Positions 8,247 through 18,092 are shown, counted from the first letter of the stretch. The stretch: DNA of 40,571 nucleotides from Leptolyngbyaceae cyanobacterium RU_5_1 (GCA_012034055.1 JAAUSG010000017.1:1-40571), one strand, 5' to 3'. Program-made: numbers and translations. The notes: a model not told the origin generated them from the letters alone.

Positions 8247-9275
8247 ATGGAGTATCGAGACGCAGGTGTAGACGTTGAGGCGGGTCGAGCTTTTGTAGAG
8301 CGCATCCGCAGCATGGTGAACAGTACGGTTCGACCCGGAGTTTTGGGCAAGTTGGGTGGATTCAGTGGGTTGTTCCAACTGCCTGCCGGATACCAGGAAC
8401 CCGTGTTGGTCTCAGGAACAGACGGAGTTGGCACAAAACTGAAACTTGCTCACAGCCTCAACCAACACAACACGGTTGGCATTGACTTAGTAGGAATGTG
8501 CGTGAATGACGTGCTGACCTCTGGGGCAGAACCTCTGTTTTTCCTGGATTATTTGGCCACTGGACACCTCAATTCAGAGCAATTGGCAGAGGTCATCTCA
8601 GGGATTGCTGAGGGATGTCGCCTGGCGGGTTGTGCATTACTGGGCGGAGAGACGGCTGAAATGCCGGGATTTTACCAATCTGGGGAATATGACCTGGCAG
8701 GATTTTGCGTCGGGATTGTGGAAAAAAGCCAGCTTCTGGATGGATCGCAGGTGCAGGTCGGAGATGTGGCAATTGGACTGGCAAGCCAGGGGGTGCATAG
8801 CAATGGGTTCAGTTTGGTGCGGAAAATTCTCAGCGATCGCGGCGTTTTGTTGAGCGATCGCCCAGATGTATTCGCAGGACAACCGTTGGCGGATGTGCTG
8901 CTCACACCGACACGCATCTATGTCAAATCTGTCCTGGCAGCGCGGCAGGCAGGGTTGCGGATTCATGGCATGGCGCATATCACGGGCGGTGGCTTGCCCG
9001 AAAATCTGCCCCGCTGTTTAGGTCAAGGGCAATCCATTAGAATCAATCCAGCCAGTTGGAAGGTTCCATCAGTATTCCAATGGATTGCAGCAGAGGGGAG
9101 TGTCAGTGTGGCTGGGATGTTCAACACGTTCAATATGGGTATCGGGTTTGTGGTGCTGGTGCCGTCTGAGCAAGTCGATTTTGCGATTCAATGGTTCACT
9201 TCCCAAGACATTGCGGCGTCTGCGATCGCTGAAGTCATTGCCGGAACCGGCGAATTAGTGGGATTACCGGAGTAG
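8247..9275 (+). CDS. purM: phosphoribosylformylglycinamidine cyclo-ligase
   Basis: PurM (AIR synthetase) closes the imidazole ring in step five of purine synthesis, turning FGAM into AIR with ATP. The 342-residue protein has the normal length and start ([13 protein letters not shown]). It shows the nucleotide-binding loop [13 protein letters not shown] (about 57-69), the conserved [30 protein letters not shown] and [13 protein letters not shown]. Its stop is four bases before the GTG start of rsmA, so the two are probably co-transcribed. Confidence 0.95.
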   Translation: MEYRDAGVDVEAGRAFVERIRSMVNSTVRPGVLGKLGGFSGLFQLPAGYQEPVLVSGTDGVGTKLKLAHSLNQHNTVGIDLVGMCVNDVLTSGAEPLFFLDYLATGHLNSEQLAEVISGIAEGCRLAGCALLGGETAEMPGFYQSGEYDLAGFCVGIVEKSQLLDGSQVQVGDVAIGLASQGVHSNGFSLVRKILSDRGVLLSDRPDVFAGQPLADVLLTPTRIYVKSVLAARQAGLRIHGMAHITGGGLPENLPRCLGQGQSIRINPASWKVPSVFQWIAAEGSVSVAGMFNTFNMGIGFVVLVPSEQVDFAIQWFTSQDIAASAIAEVIAGTGELVGLPE

Positions 9276-9279
9276 CAGC

Positions 9280-10152
9280 GTGCCTCAGCCCCGAAAACAG
9301 TTTGGTCAGCACTGGTTGCGCAGTGAGAAAGCCTTGAGTCAAATTGTGGCCGCCGCAGAGTTACGTAAGAGCGATCGCGCAGAGCATACCGCTCAAGACA
9401 TCCCACAGAACAATACACTGCAAAGCAACATACGGAGTGACCGCGTTTTAGAAATTGGTCCCGGTACAGGCATCTTAACCCATCAATTGTTGTCTCAAGC
9501 GCAATCAGTTGTTGCCGTGGAAATTGACCGAGATTTATGCGAACGTTTAACCAAAAAATTAGGGGACATCGATAATTTTTTGTTGCTTCAAGGAGATTTT
9601 TTATCTCTAGAGTTAGAGACTTTGTTGAACCCTTTTCCAGACTTCCAAAATCCCAACAAAGTTGTTGCCAATATTCCCTATAACATCACGGGTCCCATTC
9701 TCGAAAAACTGCTCGGGACGATCGCCCATCCAGCCCCAACTCCTTTTGATTTGATTGTGCTGTTAGTGCAAAAAGAAATTGCCCTACGCCTCAATTCCAA
9801 AGCTGGCTCTAAGCATTTTGGAGCATTGTCTGTGCGAGTCCAGTACCTGGCAGAGTGCGAATTCATTTGTGATGTTCCTGCCAAAGCATTCCAACCCCCA
9901 CCCAAAGTAGACTCTGCTGTGATTCGCCTGCGCCCGCGATCGCTCGAACAACCTGCCCATAACCCTGCTCAGTTAGAAACGCTGCTCAAGCTGGGATTTA
10001 GTAGTAAACGAAAGATGCTACGAAATAATTTACAGAGTGTCATTGGACGCGATCGCTTGAGCCAACTGTTAGAAGAACTTGGCGTGAATTCACAGTCCCG
10101 TGCTGAAGATTTAAGTGTCAATCAATGGGTGGCTTTAAGTAATAAATTATAA
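9280..10152 (+). CDS. rsmA: 16S rRNA (adenine1518-N6/adenine1519-N6)-dimethyltransferase
   Basis: RsmA (KsgA) dimethylates two adjacent adenines in the 3' hairpin of 16S rRNA late in small-subunit assembly. The frame starts with GTG 9280 and reads MPQPRKQFGQHWL, the usual family opening. Motif I, VLEIGPGTGILTH, is at about 56-68, the acidic SAM-ribose contact VVAVEID at about 77-83, and catalytic motif IV NIPYNITGPI at 131-140. The C-terminal part has the helical RNA-binding domain with FSSKRKMLRNNL. A stretch of about 20 residues before motif I (KSDRAEHTAQDIPQNNTLQS) is longer than in many relatives. The gene lies between purM and ispE. Confidence 0.95.
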   Translation: MPQPRKQFGQHWLRSEKALSQIVAAAELRKSDRAEHTAQDIPQNNTLQSNIRSDRVLEIGPGTGILTHQLLSQAQSVVAVEIDRDLCERLTKKLGDIDNFLLLQGDFLSLELETLLNPFPDFQNPNKVVANIPYNITGPILEKLLGTIAHPAPTPFDLIVLLVQKEIALRLNSKAGSKHFGALSVRVQYLAECEFICDVPAKAFQPPPKVDSAVIRLRPRSLEQPAHNPAQLETLLKLGFSSKRKMLRNNLQSVIGRDRLSQLLEELGVNSQSRAEDLSVNQWVALSNKL

Positions 10153-10457
10153 ATTTTGAGTTTTGAATTAAGAGGATGTTTTAAAAGTCTTACCGTCTGT
10201 AGCAAAACATGAAAGATCCCCCTTTTCTTGTATGCCCGAAGGGCTTTAAGCCCCCTTAATAAGGGGGACTTTGAGTCAATTCGCCCCCTTATTAAGGGGG
10301 GCTAGGGGGGGATTGCTGAGTGTTTGGCATCACAAACCATTTTTCAAGGGGGACTTTGAGCTAAACCGTCTATATATAAAGCTCATCACTTATAATTCAG
10401 ACTTGTGTTTCAATGCTTTAAATTCGCCCTTCGTCATTCGTCATTCCAAACTTCCCC
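10153..10457. repeat. spacer with CCCCCTTA/TAAGGGGG palindromes
   Basis: This 305-base spacer between rsmA and ispE has no gene. Two palindromes are nearly the same: CCCCCTTAATAAGGGGG (10251-10267) and CCCCCTTATTAAGGGGG (10284-10300). AAGGGGGACTTTGAG occurs twice (10261 and 10347). CGTCATTCGTCATTCC repeats precede the ispE start. These resemble REP-like spacer repeats of cyanobacteria. Confidence 0.7.
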
Positions 10458-11405
10458 ATGCGCTCTTACTCTCTCATTGCTTTTGCCAAAATTAATTTAT
10501 ATCTTGAGATTCTCGGCGATCGCCCGGACGGCTACCACGAACTCGTGATGGTGATGCAGAGTGTGGATCTGGCAGACCGAATCGATTTGCGTGCGAATGG
10601 AACAGACACAATCCGGATCTACTGCAATCATCCCCAAGTTCCCAATGACAACACGAATCTGGCCTATCAAGCCGCCGAACTGATGAGCCAGCAGTTTTCA
10701 GATGCCTTCGCCCGCTATGGCGCAGTTGATATTGCAATTCACAAGCAAATTCCAGTGGGTGCTGGATTAGCAGGCGGCTCTGCAAATGCAGCGGCTGTCC
10801 TGGTGGGGCTGGATATGATTTGGAAGTTGGGGCTGACGCAATCGGAGATTCAGGAATTGGCCGCGCAATTGGGTTCAGATATTCCGTTTTGTGTAAGCGG
10901 CGGGACGGCGTTGGCAACCGGCCGGGGCGAAAAACTGGCGACGCTGCCTGACCTGGATCACCTTTATGTGGTGCTGGCGAAGTATCGCGGTCTGTGGGTT
11001 GCAACTCCCTGGGCATACAAAATGTACCGGCAGATATTTAGTGAGTCCTACCTGCGTGACCCGGACGATTTGGAGAGTCGCTTAAGACAAGTCCATTCCG
11101 GTCCCATGATTGCCGCGATCGCCCAGCGGGATAGCAGACAAATTGGCCAACTGCTGCACAATGATCTGGAAAAGGTAGTGCTACCGGAATATCCTAAAGT
11201 AGCCCGGTTACGAGAGGCCTTTCAGCGCACCGCAACGCTCGGAACCATGATGTCAGGCTCGGGCCCCACAGTCTTTGCTCTAGCAGAATCACAAGCGCAA
11301 GCCCAGCAAATTAAGGAGCAAGTCGGACACGCGATCGCCGATCCCGACCTGGAACTTTGGGTGACAAAATTTAATCAGTGTGGACTTCAGGTGGCAGAGG
11401 GATGA
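10458..11405 (+). CDS. ispE: 4-diphosphocytidyl-2-C-methyl-D-erythritol kinase
   Basis: IspE phosphorylates CDP-methylerythritol at the 2-OH in the plastid-type MEP pathway that supplies isoprenoids for carotenoids, phytol and quinones. The 315-residue protein opens with AFAKINLYLEILGDRPDGYH, in which the Lys and Asn bind substrate. The GHMP-kinase ATP loop PVGAGLAGGSANAAA is at about 99-113, and the C-terminal motif TMMSGSGPTVFAL near 260. ATG 10458 is preceded only by spacer repeat. The DUF3082 gene follows 210 bases later on the same strand. Confidence 0.95.
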   Translation: MRSYSLIAFAKINLYLEILGDRPDGYHELVMVMQSVDLADRIDLRANGTDTIRIYCNHPQVPNDNTNLAYQAAELMSQQFSDAFARYGAVDIAIHKQIPVGAGLAGGSANAAAVLVGLDMIWKLGLTQSEIQELAAQLGSDIPFCVSGGTALATGRGEKLATLPDLDHLYVVLAKYRGLWVATPWAYKMYRQIFSESYLRDPDDLESRLRQVHSGPMIAAIAQRDSRQIGQLLHNDLEKVVLPEYPKVARLREAFQRTATLGTMMSGSGPTVFALAESQAQAQQIKEQVGHAIADPDLELWVTKFNQCGLQVAEG

Positions 11406-11603
11406 AGGACGAAGGACGAAGGACGAAGGGGTTAAAGAGGTAATGGGATGATGAAATGAAGAGGATGTGGGTTGGGGCTTGCCACTAAACCACGTCCAGC
11501 TCGAAATCTGTAGCTTTCCTCTAAGAAAAACTCCAGGTCTGGACGTGGACAAGGTTTATTGCTAATCATCAATCCAAAATCTAAAATCCAAAATCCAAAA
11601 TCG
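11404..11603. repeat. spacer repeats between ispE and the DUF3082 gene
   Basis: Three kinds of repeat follow one another: about three and a half tandem copies of the heptamer GAAGGAC (11404-11428); copy 2 of the dispersed ~70-bp repeat (11489-11559), ending CTGGACGTGGACAAGGTTTA; and ATCCAAAATCTAAAATCCAA-type sequence (11570-11603). Confidence 0.75.
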
Positions 11604-11615
11604 ACAGCAATACTT

Positions 11616-11975
11616 ATGAATGATGGATCCCACTCAGCAGAATCAACTGGGCAGACTTCAACAGAGCAAGCCGTAGAAAGGGATACAAAACCGTTAACGC
11701 CGTTGCGCTGTCTGGTTGGCGCGGCGATCGCAGCACCACTTTCGTTTGCGATGTATCGGATGACGAGCGCGATCGCTGTCTCATTTGCGACCAACAAAAT
11801 TCACTCCGATAGCCTGATTGTCCAACGAATTTCTGCCGCTGTGCGCACACTTGTGATTGGGATGACGGCTTTGGGAACTGGAGTATTTGGACTTGCAGCC
11901 CTGGGGTTATCGGCATTAGCCGTCCAGCTCGTGTTTCAGCAACTCAAACAAAAGTCCGCTCCACCCACAAACTAA
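11616..11975 (+). CDS. DUF3082 family small membrane protein
   Basis: The 119-residue protein starts at ATG 11616 (MNDGSHSAESTGQ). An earlier in-frame ATG at 11559 would only translate spacer repeat. A hydrophilic N-terminal tail of about 30 residues is followed by two hydrophobic segments, about 36-58 (GAAIAAPLSFAMYRMTSAIA) and about 78-105 (VIGMTALGTGVFGLAALGLS). It ends with a short basic tail QQLKQKSAPPTN. The pattern fits the cyanobacterial DUF3082 family, whose function is unknown. It lies downstream of ispE. Confidence 0.8.
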   Translation: MNDGSHSAESTGQTSTEQAVERDTKPLTPLRCLVGAAIAAPLSFAMYRMTSAIAVSFATNKIHSDSLIVQRISAAVRTLVIGMTALGTGVFGLAALGLSALAVQLVFQQLKQKSAPPTN

Positions 11976-11981
11976 TTCTTG

Positions 11982-12095
11982 CTGTAAATTTTCCGGTGAC
12001 GTAGGGGCGGGTTTTGCCAAAAGTCTCGCTAAGATCCCCAGATTGTCTACCAAACCCGCCCCTACAGAGGCCATCCATCACCAAAAAATTTACAG
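11982..12095. repeat. MITE-like 114-bp inverted-repeat element
   Basis: Outer arms CTGTAAATTTTCCGGTGA and, inverted, CTGTAAATTTTTTGGTGA match at 16 of 18 bases. Inside them lie a second inverted pair, GTAGGGGCGGGTTT and AAACCCGCCCCTAC. The whole would fold as a long interrupted hairpin. It has no coding capacity. The structure suggests a non-autonomous element or REP-type repeat; no target duplication is evident. Confidence 0.6.
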
Positions 12096-12110
12096 GTGAA
12101 ACTAATTAGT

Positions 12111-12142
12111 CCCTAACCCCTAATCCCTAATCCCTAATCCCT
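12111..12142. repeat. CCCTAAT tandem repeat
   Basis: About four copies of the heptamer CCCTAAT lie in the spacer before the kinase gene. This is the style of short tandemly repeated repetitive sequences in cyanobacteria. Confidence 0.7.
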
Positions 12143-12222
12143 GTTCCAATGGTTATTGCTGCAACGCATCTGATCGTTGCTTCTAAATGACATAGTAGGA
12201 ATACAGGATTCTGCATCTACTC

Positions 12223-14220
12223 ATGAGCCTTTGCATCAACCCCAGATGCCCTTACCCTGACCATCCAGGGAATGCTGAAAATCGCTTTTGCCAGACTTGT
12301 GGCTCGGGATTGCTCCTCCAGGGACGATACCGGGTCATGCGCGTTTTGAGCGATACCAGCGGCTTTGGAACGGTCTATGAAGCGTATGAGCAAACAACGC
12401 CTAAAATTCTCAAAGTATTGAAGCCGAAGCACAACAACAACCCTAAAGCAGTGGAGTTGTTTCAGAAAGAAGCAGAGGTTTTGGGACAGCTAAACCATCC
12501 CGGAATTCCCAAAGTTGCGCCTGAAGGATGCTTTCAGTTTTTGCCTCGAGATGGCTCTGAGCCTGTCTACTGCTTTGTGATGGAAAAGATTGATGGGCCG
12601 AACCTGACGCAATGGATGTGGCAGCAGGACAATCAGCCCATCAGCGAACGGCAGGCAGTCAGTTGGTTACGGCAGTTGACCGAAATCCTGAGTCTTGTCC
12701 ATCAGCACAACTATTTTCATCGCGACATTAAACCTCAGAACATCATGATTCGCTCGACTGGGGAGCTTGTGCTAGTGGATTTTGGAGCTGCCAGGGAGAT
12801 GACCTATACCTATCTGGCTCGGTTGGGTGAGTCTGATGGCAGCATCACCCAAATTAGCTCTCCTGGCTATACTCCTCCCGAACAAGTCAGAGGGCAAGCC
12901 ATTCCGCAGTCGGACTTTTATGCATTGGGGCGGACGTTTGTCTATTTGTTGACCGGGATTCAGCTCACCGATGCCAAAGTGTATGACGCCTTGAAGGATG
13001 AGTTCCGCTGGCGTAATTATGCGCCAACGGTTTCTCCGGGATTAGCCGATTTAATCGATCGCCTAATCGCTCCCAGAGCGGTGAACCGACCCCAGAATAT
13101 CCAGGAGATTCTAGCTGCGATCGCCCGACTCTCGAAAAATTTGTCGGATGTTCATTCAGCATCTCGCCCAGGTCAACCCCATCGCAGACTGCTAAACTCC
13201 ACACGTTTTCCTCGCACCGTCCTTCAATTCCCGCCAATGCGATCGCTACTGGCAGGAACTCTGACGCTGGTAGTGGGAGTGGGAGTGGCGGGACTGTGGT
13301 ATGCTGCCTGGCACACGTCAACCCACCCGGCGAATCAGTCCATTCAAGTTGTCAAAACGCTGGCTGGACACACTAGCTATGTAAACTGTCTGGCGATCAG
13401 CCCAGATGGACAGTTTTTGGCCAGCGGCAGTGCCGATAAGACGATCAAACTGTGGAATCTCTCAACCGGACAAGCCATTCGTACCCTGAAAGGACACTCT
13501 AGTTTCGTCAATACATTAGTATTCAGCCCCAACGGAGAGGAATTGATCAGCGGCGGAGCTGATCGCACGATCAACGTTTGGCATCTGTCTACAGGACAAA
13601 AAACTCGTACTTTAACTGGACATTCCAGTTACGTCAACGCGCTCGTTGTCAGTCCAGATGGCGCAAAGCTGATTAGCGGCAGTGCCGATCGCACAATCAA
13701 AGTCTGGAGCTTAACAACTGGCAAAGAAATTCGCACGCTCACAGGACACACTGGGTATATCAACGCGATCGCCATTAGCCCCGATGGCACAACATTGGTC
13801 AGTGCCAGCACCGATCACGCGATCAAGTTGTGGGATTTTGCAAAGGGTCAGGAAATTCGTACCTTGACTGGACACAGCGATTATGTGAACGCGATCGCCA
13901 TTAGCCCCGATGGCACAACATTAGTCAGTGCCAGTACCGATCAAACCATTATCCTCTGGGATCTTGCCACAGGTTACAAGACCCAAACCCTTACGGGTCA
14001 CTCTAGCTATATCAATGCACTAGCCATCAGTAACAATGGGCAAACCCTGCTCAGTGGCAGCTCTGACCAAACAATAAAGCTGTGGGATCTCACCACAGCT
14101 AAAGAAGTTCGCACACTTTCAGGATATCGCCATGCAATTCGGCACTTTGTTGTGAGTCCCGACTGGCAAGCGATCATCACTGGCAGTGGAGACAAAATAA
14201 TCACAATCTGGCGTCTGTGA
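12223..14220 (+). CDS. membrane-anchored Ser/Thr protein kinase with WD40 repeats
   Basis: The 665-residue protein begins with a four-cysteine zinc-ribbon-like module (Cys 4, 9, 23, 26). A Hanks-type kinase domain follows (about 35-310): the glycine-rich loop is weak (SDTSGFGTVYEAY), the ATP-binding Lys is in ILKVLKPK (about 64), the catalytic loop is HRDIKPQN (166-173), the metal site VDFGAA (about 185-190), and the P+1 loop SPGYTPPEQ. One transmembrane helix lies at about 342-362 (SLLAGTLTLVVGVGVAGLWY). The C-terminal part (about 375-665) has seven WD40 units, each with GHxxYVNAxxxSPDG and a strand ending in KLWDL or similar; they should form a beta-propeller, probably outside the membrane. 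Targets are unknown. It is convergent with the RNA-binding protein gene. Confidence 0.92.
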   Translation: MSLCINPRCPYPDHPGNAENRFCQTCGSGLLLQGRYRVMRVLSDTSGFGTVYEAYEQTTPKILKVLKPKHNNNPKAVELFQKEAEVLGQLNHPGIPKVAPEGCFQFLPRDGSEPVYCFVMEKIDGPNLTQWMWQQDNQPISERQAVSWLRQLTEILSLVHQHNYFHRDIKPQNIMIRSTGELVLVDFGAAREMTYTYLARLGESDGSITQISSPGYTPPEQVRGQAIPQSDFYALGRTFVYLLTGIQLTDAKVYDALKDEFRWRNYAPTVSPGLADLIDRLIAPRAVNRPQNIQEILAAIARLSKNLSDVHSASRPGQPHRRLLNSTRFPRTVLQFPPMRSLLAGTLTLVVGVGVAGLWYAAWHTSTHPANQSIQVVKTLAGHTSYVNCLAISPDGQFLASGSADKTIKLWNLSTGQAIRTLKGHSSFVNTLVFSPNGEELISGGADRTINVWHLSTGQKTRTLTGHSSYVNALVVSPDGAKLISGSADRTIKVWSLTTGKEIRTLTGHTGYINAIAISPDGTTLVSASTDHAIKLWDFAKGQEIRTLTGHSDYVNAIAISPDGTTLVSASTDQTIILWDLATGYKTQTLTGHSSYINALAISNNGQTLLSGSSDQTIKLWDLTTAKEVRTLSGYRHAIRHFVVSPDWQAIITGSGDKIITIWRL

Positions 14221-14243
14221 AGACCGAGGGTTACGGGGCTGTG

Positions 14244-14308
14244 AGTTGTTGGTTCCTAGCAGTTGACTTTTCGAGCTAAAACACTCTAACAACTAACAAC
14301 CAACAACT
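14244..14308. repeat. inverted repeat between convergent genes
   Basis: AGTTGTTGGTT (14244-14254) and AACCAACAACT (14298-14308) are exact inverted copies 43 bases apart, within TAACAACTAACAACCAACAA low-complexity sequence. It lies between the ends of the kinase and rbp genes. It could fold in either transcript, but no T-run marks it as a terminator. Confidence 0.5.
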
Positions 14309-14322
14309 AAACCCGCCAATTC

Positions 14323-14775
14323 CTAAGAATTGGTTGTCTGTGCGGCCAAAAGCTGCTTCAGCTTCTCCAATTCCTGCGCCCAACGAGGATCAGGCTGAAC
14401 ACTATCCAGGTCAGGGGTTGTAGCACCGCCACGACGAGACTTACTATTACCTCCACCACTCTTACGACGCCCCCCTGAATTGCTAGTTGCAGGACTGGTT
14501 TGCTGCTCATCTGCACCTTTATCTTTCGAGCGAGGAAGTGCCTTCTCAATTTTGATCGGGCTATCCTTCACAACCTGTCCATTAAACTTTTCGATGAACG
14601 CATCGGCTTCTTCATCAGTTTTCACCGTAACAAAGCCAAACCCGCGACACTTATTGGTCTTACGATCCGTGATGATTTTGGTTGAAATCGTGTCACCCGC
14701 ATCGGCGAAAACCGCTTCAAGCTCTTGGCGACTTAGTTCTTCTGGCAAATTGCCTACATACAGACGAACAGACAT
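14323..14775 (-). CDS. RRM-domain RNA-binding protein (cyanobacterial Rbp type)
   Basis: The 150-residue protein has one RNA recognition motif at about 1-80: RNP2 is LYVGNL (5-10) and RNP1 is CRGFGFVTV (about 43-51). Unlike the shortest Rbp proteins, it has a C-terminal tail rich in Gly, Ser, Arg and Lys (GGRRKSGGGNSKSRRGG) and ends in a predicted amphipathic helix (WAQELEKLKQLLAAQ). Cyanobacterial Rbp proteins bind RNA, and several are induced by cold. A clear GGAGGAT site (14783-14789 on the plus strand) fixes the start at 14775. A divergent spacer of 580 bases lies upstream, enough for a long leader. Confidence 0.9.
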   Translation of the reverse strand: MSVRLYVGNLPEELSRQELEAVFADAGDTISTKIITDRKTNKCRGFGFVTVKTDEEADAFIEKFNGQVVKDSPIKIEKALPRSKDKGADEQQTSPATSNSGGRRKSGGGNSKSRRGGATTPDLDSVQPDPRWAQELEKLKQLLAAQTTNS

Positions 14776-14789
14776 TGGAAAGATCCTCC

Positions 14790-15355
14790 AGACTGTGATT
14801 CAACTAATAGGTTTATCCGCAGCTACGCTGATTGAAATTGGCTAATTAGACATCCGTGTGAAACCAATGAGTTCCCCTACCCTTGCCAATCTTGACAACA
14901 CAGTCTGCCAACAAGGAACAGCCACATGTATTCTGTGCATCGCTCAATCACACCAAACGGCAAGAAGCAAGACTTAAATGGTCATTGCGTTAGACTTTCG
15001 GCATCGCCAATTGTACAGAGTTATGGGCCTCGCTCAAGCGTCGCCTTATCAAAGTTTTACGCCACTCACTAAGGTATCACGGTAAGTAGAGCACTGCCAG
15101 CGCAAGGAACAATTTCTATCTTCTGATTGACTGACGAATTGAGGTGTGAAAAGCTCCATTGCTGTTATTAACACTCCTTACAAATTTCTGACTATAGGCT
15201 TTCTACAAGGATAGGACGTAAGAATCAGTAGAATTGTGCAAATCCAAACGATGAATTTAATTTGTAAACTATTGTAACACAAAACTCAGAATAGCTCACC
15301 TGCGATCGCATTATTTACGTCCACCCTCGCCCTTCTCAGTTGTGGTTCCCTACTC
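14790..15355. other. long divergent spacer, possible rbp leader
   Basis: About 570 bases lie between the divergent rbp and large membrane-protein genes. I find no gene, tRNA or long repeat. The part next to 15356 is AT-rich (TTTGTAAACTATTGTAACAC at 15259-15278) and contains a HIP1 site at 15302. The rbp-proximal part may be a regulatory leader, as known for cold-induced rbp genes, but no specific motif proves it. Confidence 0.4.
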
Positions 15356-16198
15356 ATGGCTTCTGATTCGGATCGTCCAATCATCATTGAACTGAATCTT
15401 AAATCAGACCACCCAGCACTGCTTGAAGGGTTGGATAGGTTGCTGCAACTAGGTTTAATTTCAAATAATCTCGTGCGGCAGATCGGTCAACGGCAGCTTG
15501 TCTGTCCATTACCTGAAGCTAACGTGGCACAGGTTGAATCATCTCGCATAGAGGCTACACAACCCACATCGCCTGAGCGACAACCGGCTACAGTTCTGAC
15601 AGACTTCCTGCCAGTGGAGCCAGAATCACGCCCCTTAAGTCGTTCTGCCAGTCGCCAAGCCGGTTCTGCCGACCGTCCACCCAGTGTTGCAAGTCAGTCG
15701 CTGCAGTCCTTCATGGCAGAAATTAGCGTGGTATGGCTGCTGTTCCTGGGTGTGTTTTTGGTGGTTGTATCATCTGGAGTGCTAGCAGCGACCCAATGGC
15801 AAAACTTTTCACCCGTCGGACAGTACGGAATCCTGTTTGGCTACACGCTGGCGTTTTGGTTTGCTGGTCGATGGATCGCACGGCAGTCATCATTGCAAAT
15901 CACGTCTCGGATGTTGAACGTTGCGACGCTGCTGATTATTCCGGTGAACTTTTGGACCATGGATGGGTTCCGGCTGTGGAGTAGCCCGTTGAGTTTGATC
16001 ATGGCTGCGATCGCGGCCATCATCCTCTCCAGCATCACCCTCTTGCTGCTTAAGCGCGATAGTCATTCCAGGTTGATGATTCCAACCGCGATCGCCCTGA
16101 GTTGGCTGCACTGGGGCTGGAGTTGGGCAGGTGTTCCGTTTATTGCTACCTATATTGGGACGATGGGAGCGGCGATCGTGCTGCTGATTCGGGATGAA

Positions 16199-16330
16199 GG
16201 GAATAGGAGACAGGGAACAGGGGGAGCGAGGGGAGGCAGGGGGAGCAGAGGAAGCGAGAGATTTCACTCCTCCCTCCAACTCCTACGGAGACGCTACGCG
16301 ACCACTCCTCCCTCCTCCCTCCTTCACTCT
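16199..16330 (+). repeat. intragenic hairpin-forming repeat insert 1
   Basis: The 5' half is purine-rich, starting GGGAATAGGAGACAGGGAA and continuing GGGGAGGCAGGGGGAGC. The 3' half is pyrimidine-rich (CACTCCTCCCTCC twice), so the halves can pair. A CTACGGAGACGCTACGCGA motif, a repeat seen in other cyanobacterial spacers, lies between. The reading frame changes within it. Confidence 0.7.
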
Positions 16331-17132
16331 GAGCACGATCGCGATCGCCTTCGCCGCACTACTGCTAATTGCCAGAGCGGTGCTCGTGGCGCAGGTGCCG
16401 GTGAATCAACTTGGCTTGGCGATCGGGGTGTGTGGTTGGTTGCTGTACTGGTTAGCACGACGAGACCCAACTCGTGATACGTGGACACAGGCAGGAACTG
16501 TATTGCTGATCGTGGCTTGGCTGGTGGCAGTGACGGTTACCCCCCCGTGGCAGGCGCTTGCTATCAGCGGTCTGGGGCTATGGCTGCTGGTTGATCATCT
16601 ATGGCGGCTGGGGCGAGTACCGTACCTAACGGCTAGTTTTCTAGTCGGCTTGCAGGCAGTCTGGCTTGTGTGGCAAGTGGTTCCACTCATCTGGCAGGCA
16701 CGCATCATTGAGTTCTGTGAGCGACTGGCTGGCACTGAAGGAATGCCACTGGCGCTGGTCGGAATTGGCGTCTTTCCCTACGTACTGCTCGTTGTATGGT
16801 TTACGTTTCGGTTTCGGTCTTGGCAACGCCCCGATCTGGCAAGACACGCTGAATGGTTGGCACTGGGATTAGGCGTTGTTCTGACAGCTCTCAGTTTGGC
16901 AAACCCAACGGTGCGATCGCTCAACCTTGCACTATCCACCCTCACCCTGTCCGTTGTCACGTTCAGTCGTCCCCGCCCCGAAGCATTTCTGATTTACTTG
17001 ACTCATGGCACTGGACTATCCGCGATCGCCGCTGGCATCAATCTCGCATTTCCCACCCTGAGTGCTAACCAATGGGCAGCCGTGTTGCTGGTAGGAATGG
17101 TTGCTGAATGGATAGTTAGTGGAAGCCTTGCA

Positions 17133-17270
17133 GGGAATAGAAGACAGGGAATGCAGGAAGAAGACACAGGGGCACGGGGACATGGAGACACGGGAACTTT
17201 AAACATCGCCGTGTCGCCGCGTCGCCCTATCTCCGCGTCCTCCCCCACTCCCCACTCCCCACTCTCCCTC
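17133..17270 (+). repeat. intragenic hairpin-forming repeat insert 2, in frame
   Basis: It starts GGGAATAGAAGACAGGGAA, 18 of 19 bases identical to insert 1. The purine-rich half contains GACACAGGGGCACGGGGACA. The pyrimidine-rich half contains CCGTGTCGCCGCGTCGCCC and CCCCACTCCCCACTCCCC. It is translated as a hydrophilic loop (NRRQGMQEEDTGARGHGD) between membrane spans. The length by eye is 138 bases, a multiple of three. Confidence 0.7.
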
Positions 17271-18092
17271 TGGCAACTCAGCGCCTGGCACTACGGCTTA
17301 CTCCTATCCGCCATCAGCTACCTGGTGTTATGGAGTACACATTCATGGCAGACGAACACTGCTTGGGATACCCTGTGGCTTGCGACTCCCCTGACGTTGA
17401 CAGTGCTGTCCTACCGCGATCGCTGTTTGCGGCCGCATTTGGCAGGATGGTTGAGCGTTTTGGCACTCTTCCTGGTGCAGCCATTGATGCTTGAGTCAAC
17501 TGAGCAACGGCTTGCTGGACTGGGAGTTGCCACCGTTTTAATGGCATTAAACACTCGACGGTTACGCCATTGGGTGGCTGCCCTACTAACCGTCGGGTTT
17601 GGACTGGGAGTTGCGGCTGATCTGACCTGGCAGGTGTTTGCCCAAAACCGAACGGTTGGGCTGGGGGTGAACTGGCTGGCGATCGCGATCCTCGTGCTCT
17701 GGCTGCTGCGTGGCTGGCTGACTCAGCGCCGAGGAACTCTCGCCAGACTGTACCAACACGCCACCGATGGCTGGGCGATCGCCCTGGCAATTCTGACCTT
17801 AATTCTGCTCACCCTATGTAGCTTTATTGCTTATCTGAAATTCAATACCCTGATTTGGCAGTTTGGTTCGACCTGGCAGTATGCCCTGGCCGCCACGCTC
17901 ATGTTAATCGCCACAGCATACCGCAACTGGCGAGATTCCACCGAGCTGGGCTTTTACGGGATTGCCTGGAGTTTAGAGTTACTAGTCATCAGTTGTTTTA
18001 CACTCATTGACCGATCACTCGATGAGTTGGCGATCGCTAACCTTGTCCTAGCATTTGGCACCCAGTTGGCAGGAGATTGGTGGATAGCCAAG

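Noticed and set aside
14790..15355. tRNA or other structured RNA gene in the long spacer
   Set aside because: No T-arm TTCRANYC motif with a matching acceptor stem was found on either strand by eye.
16194..16330. Start codon for a separate 1134-residue protein at 16194
   Set aside because: The first 45 residues are translated spacer repeat; the membrane protein really begins at 15356 and changes frame inside the insert.
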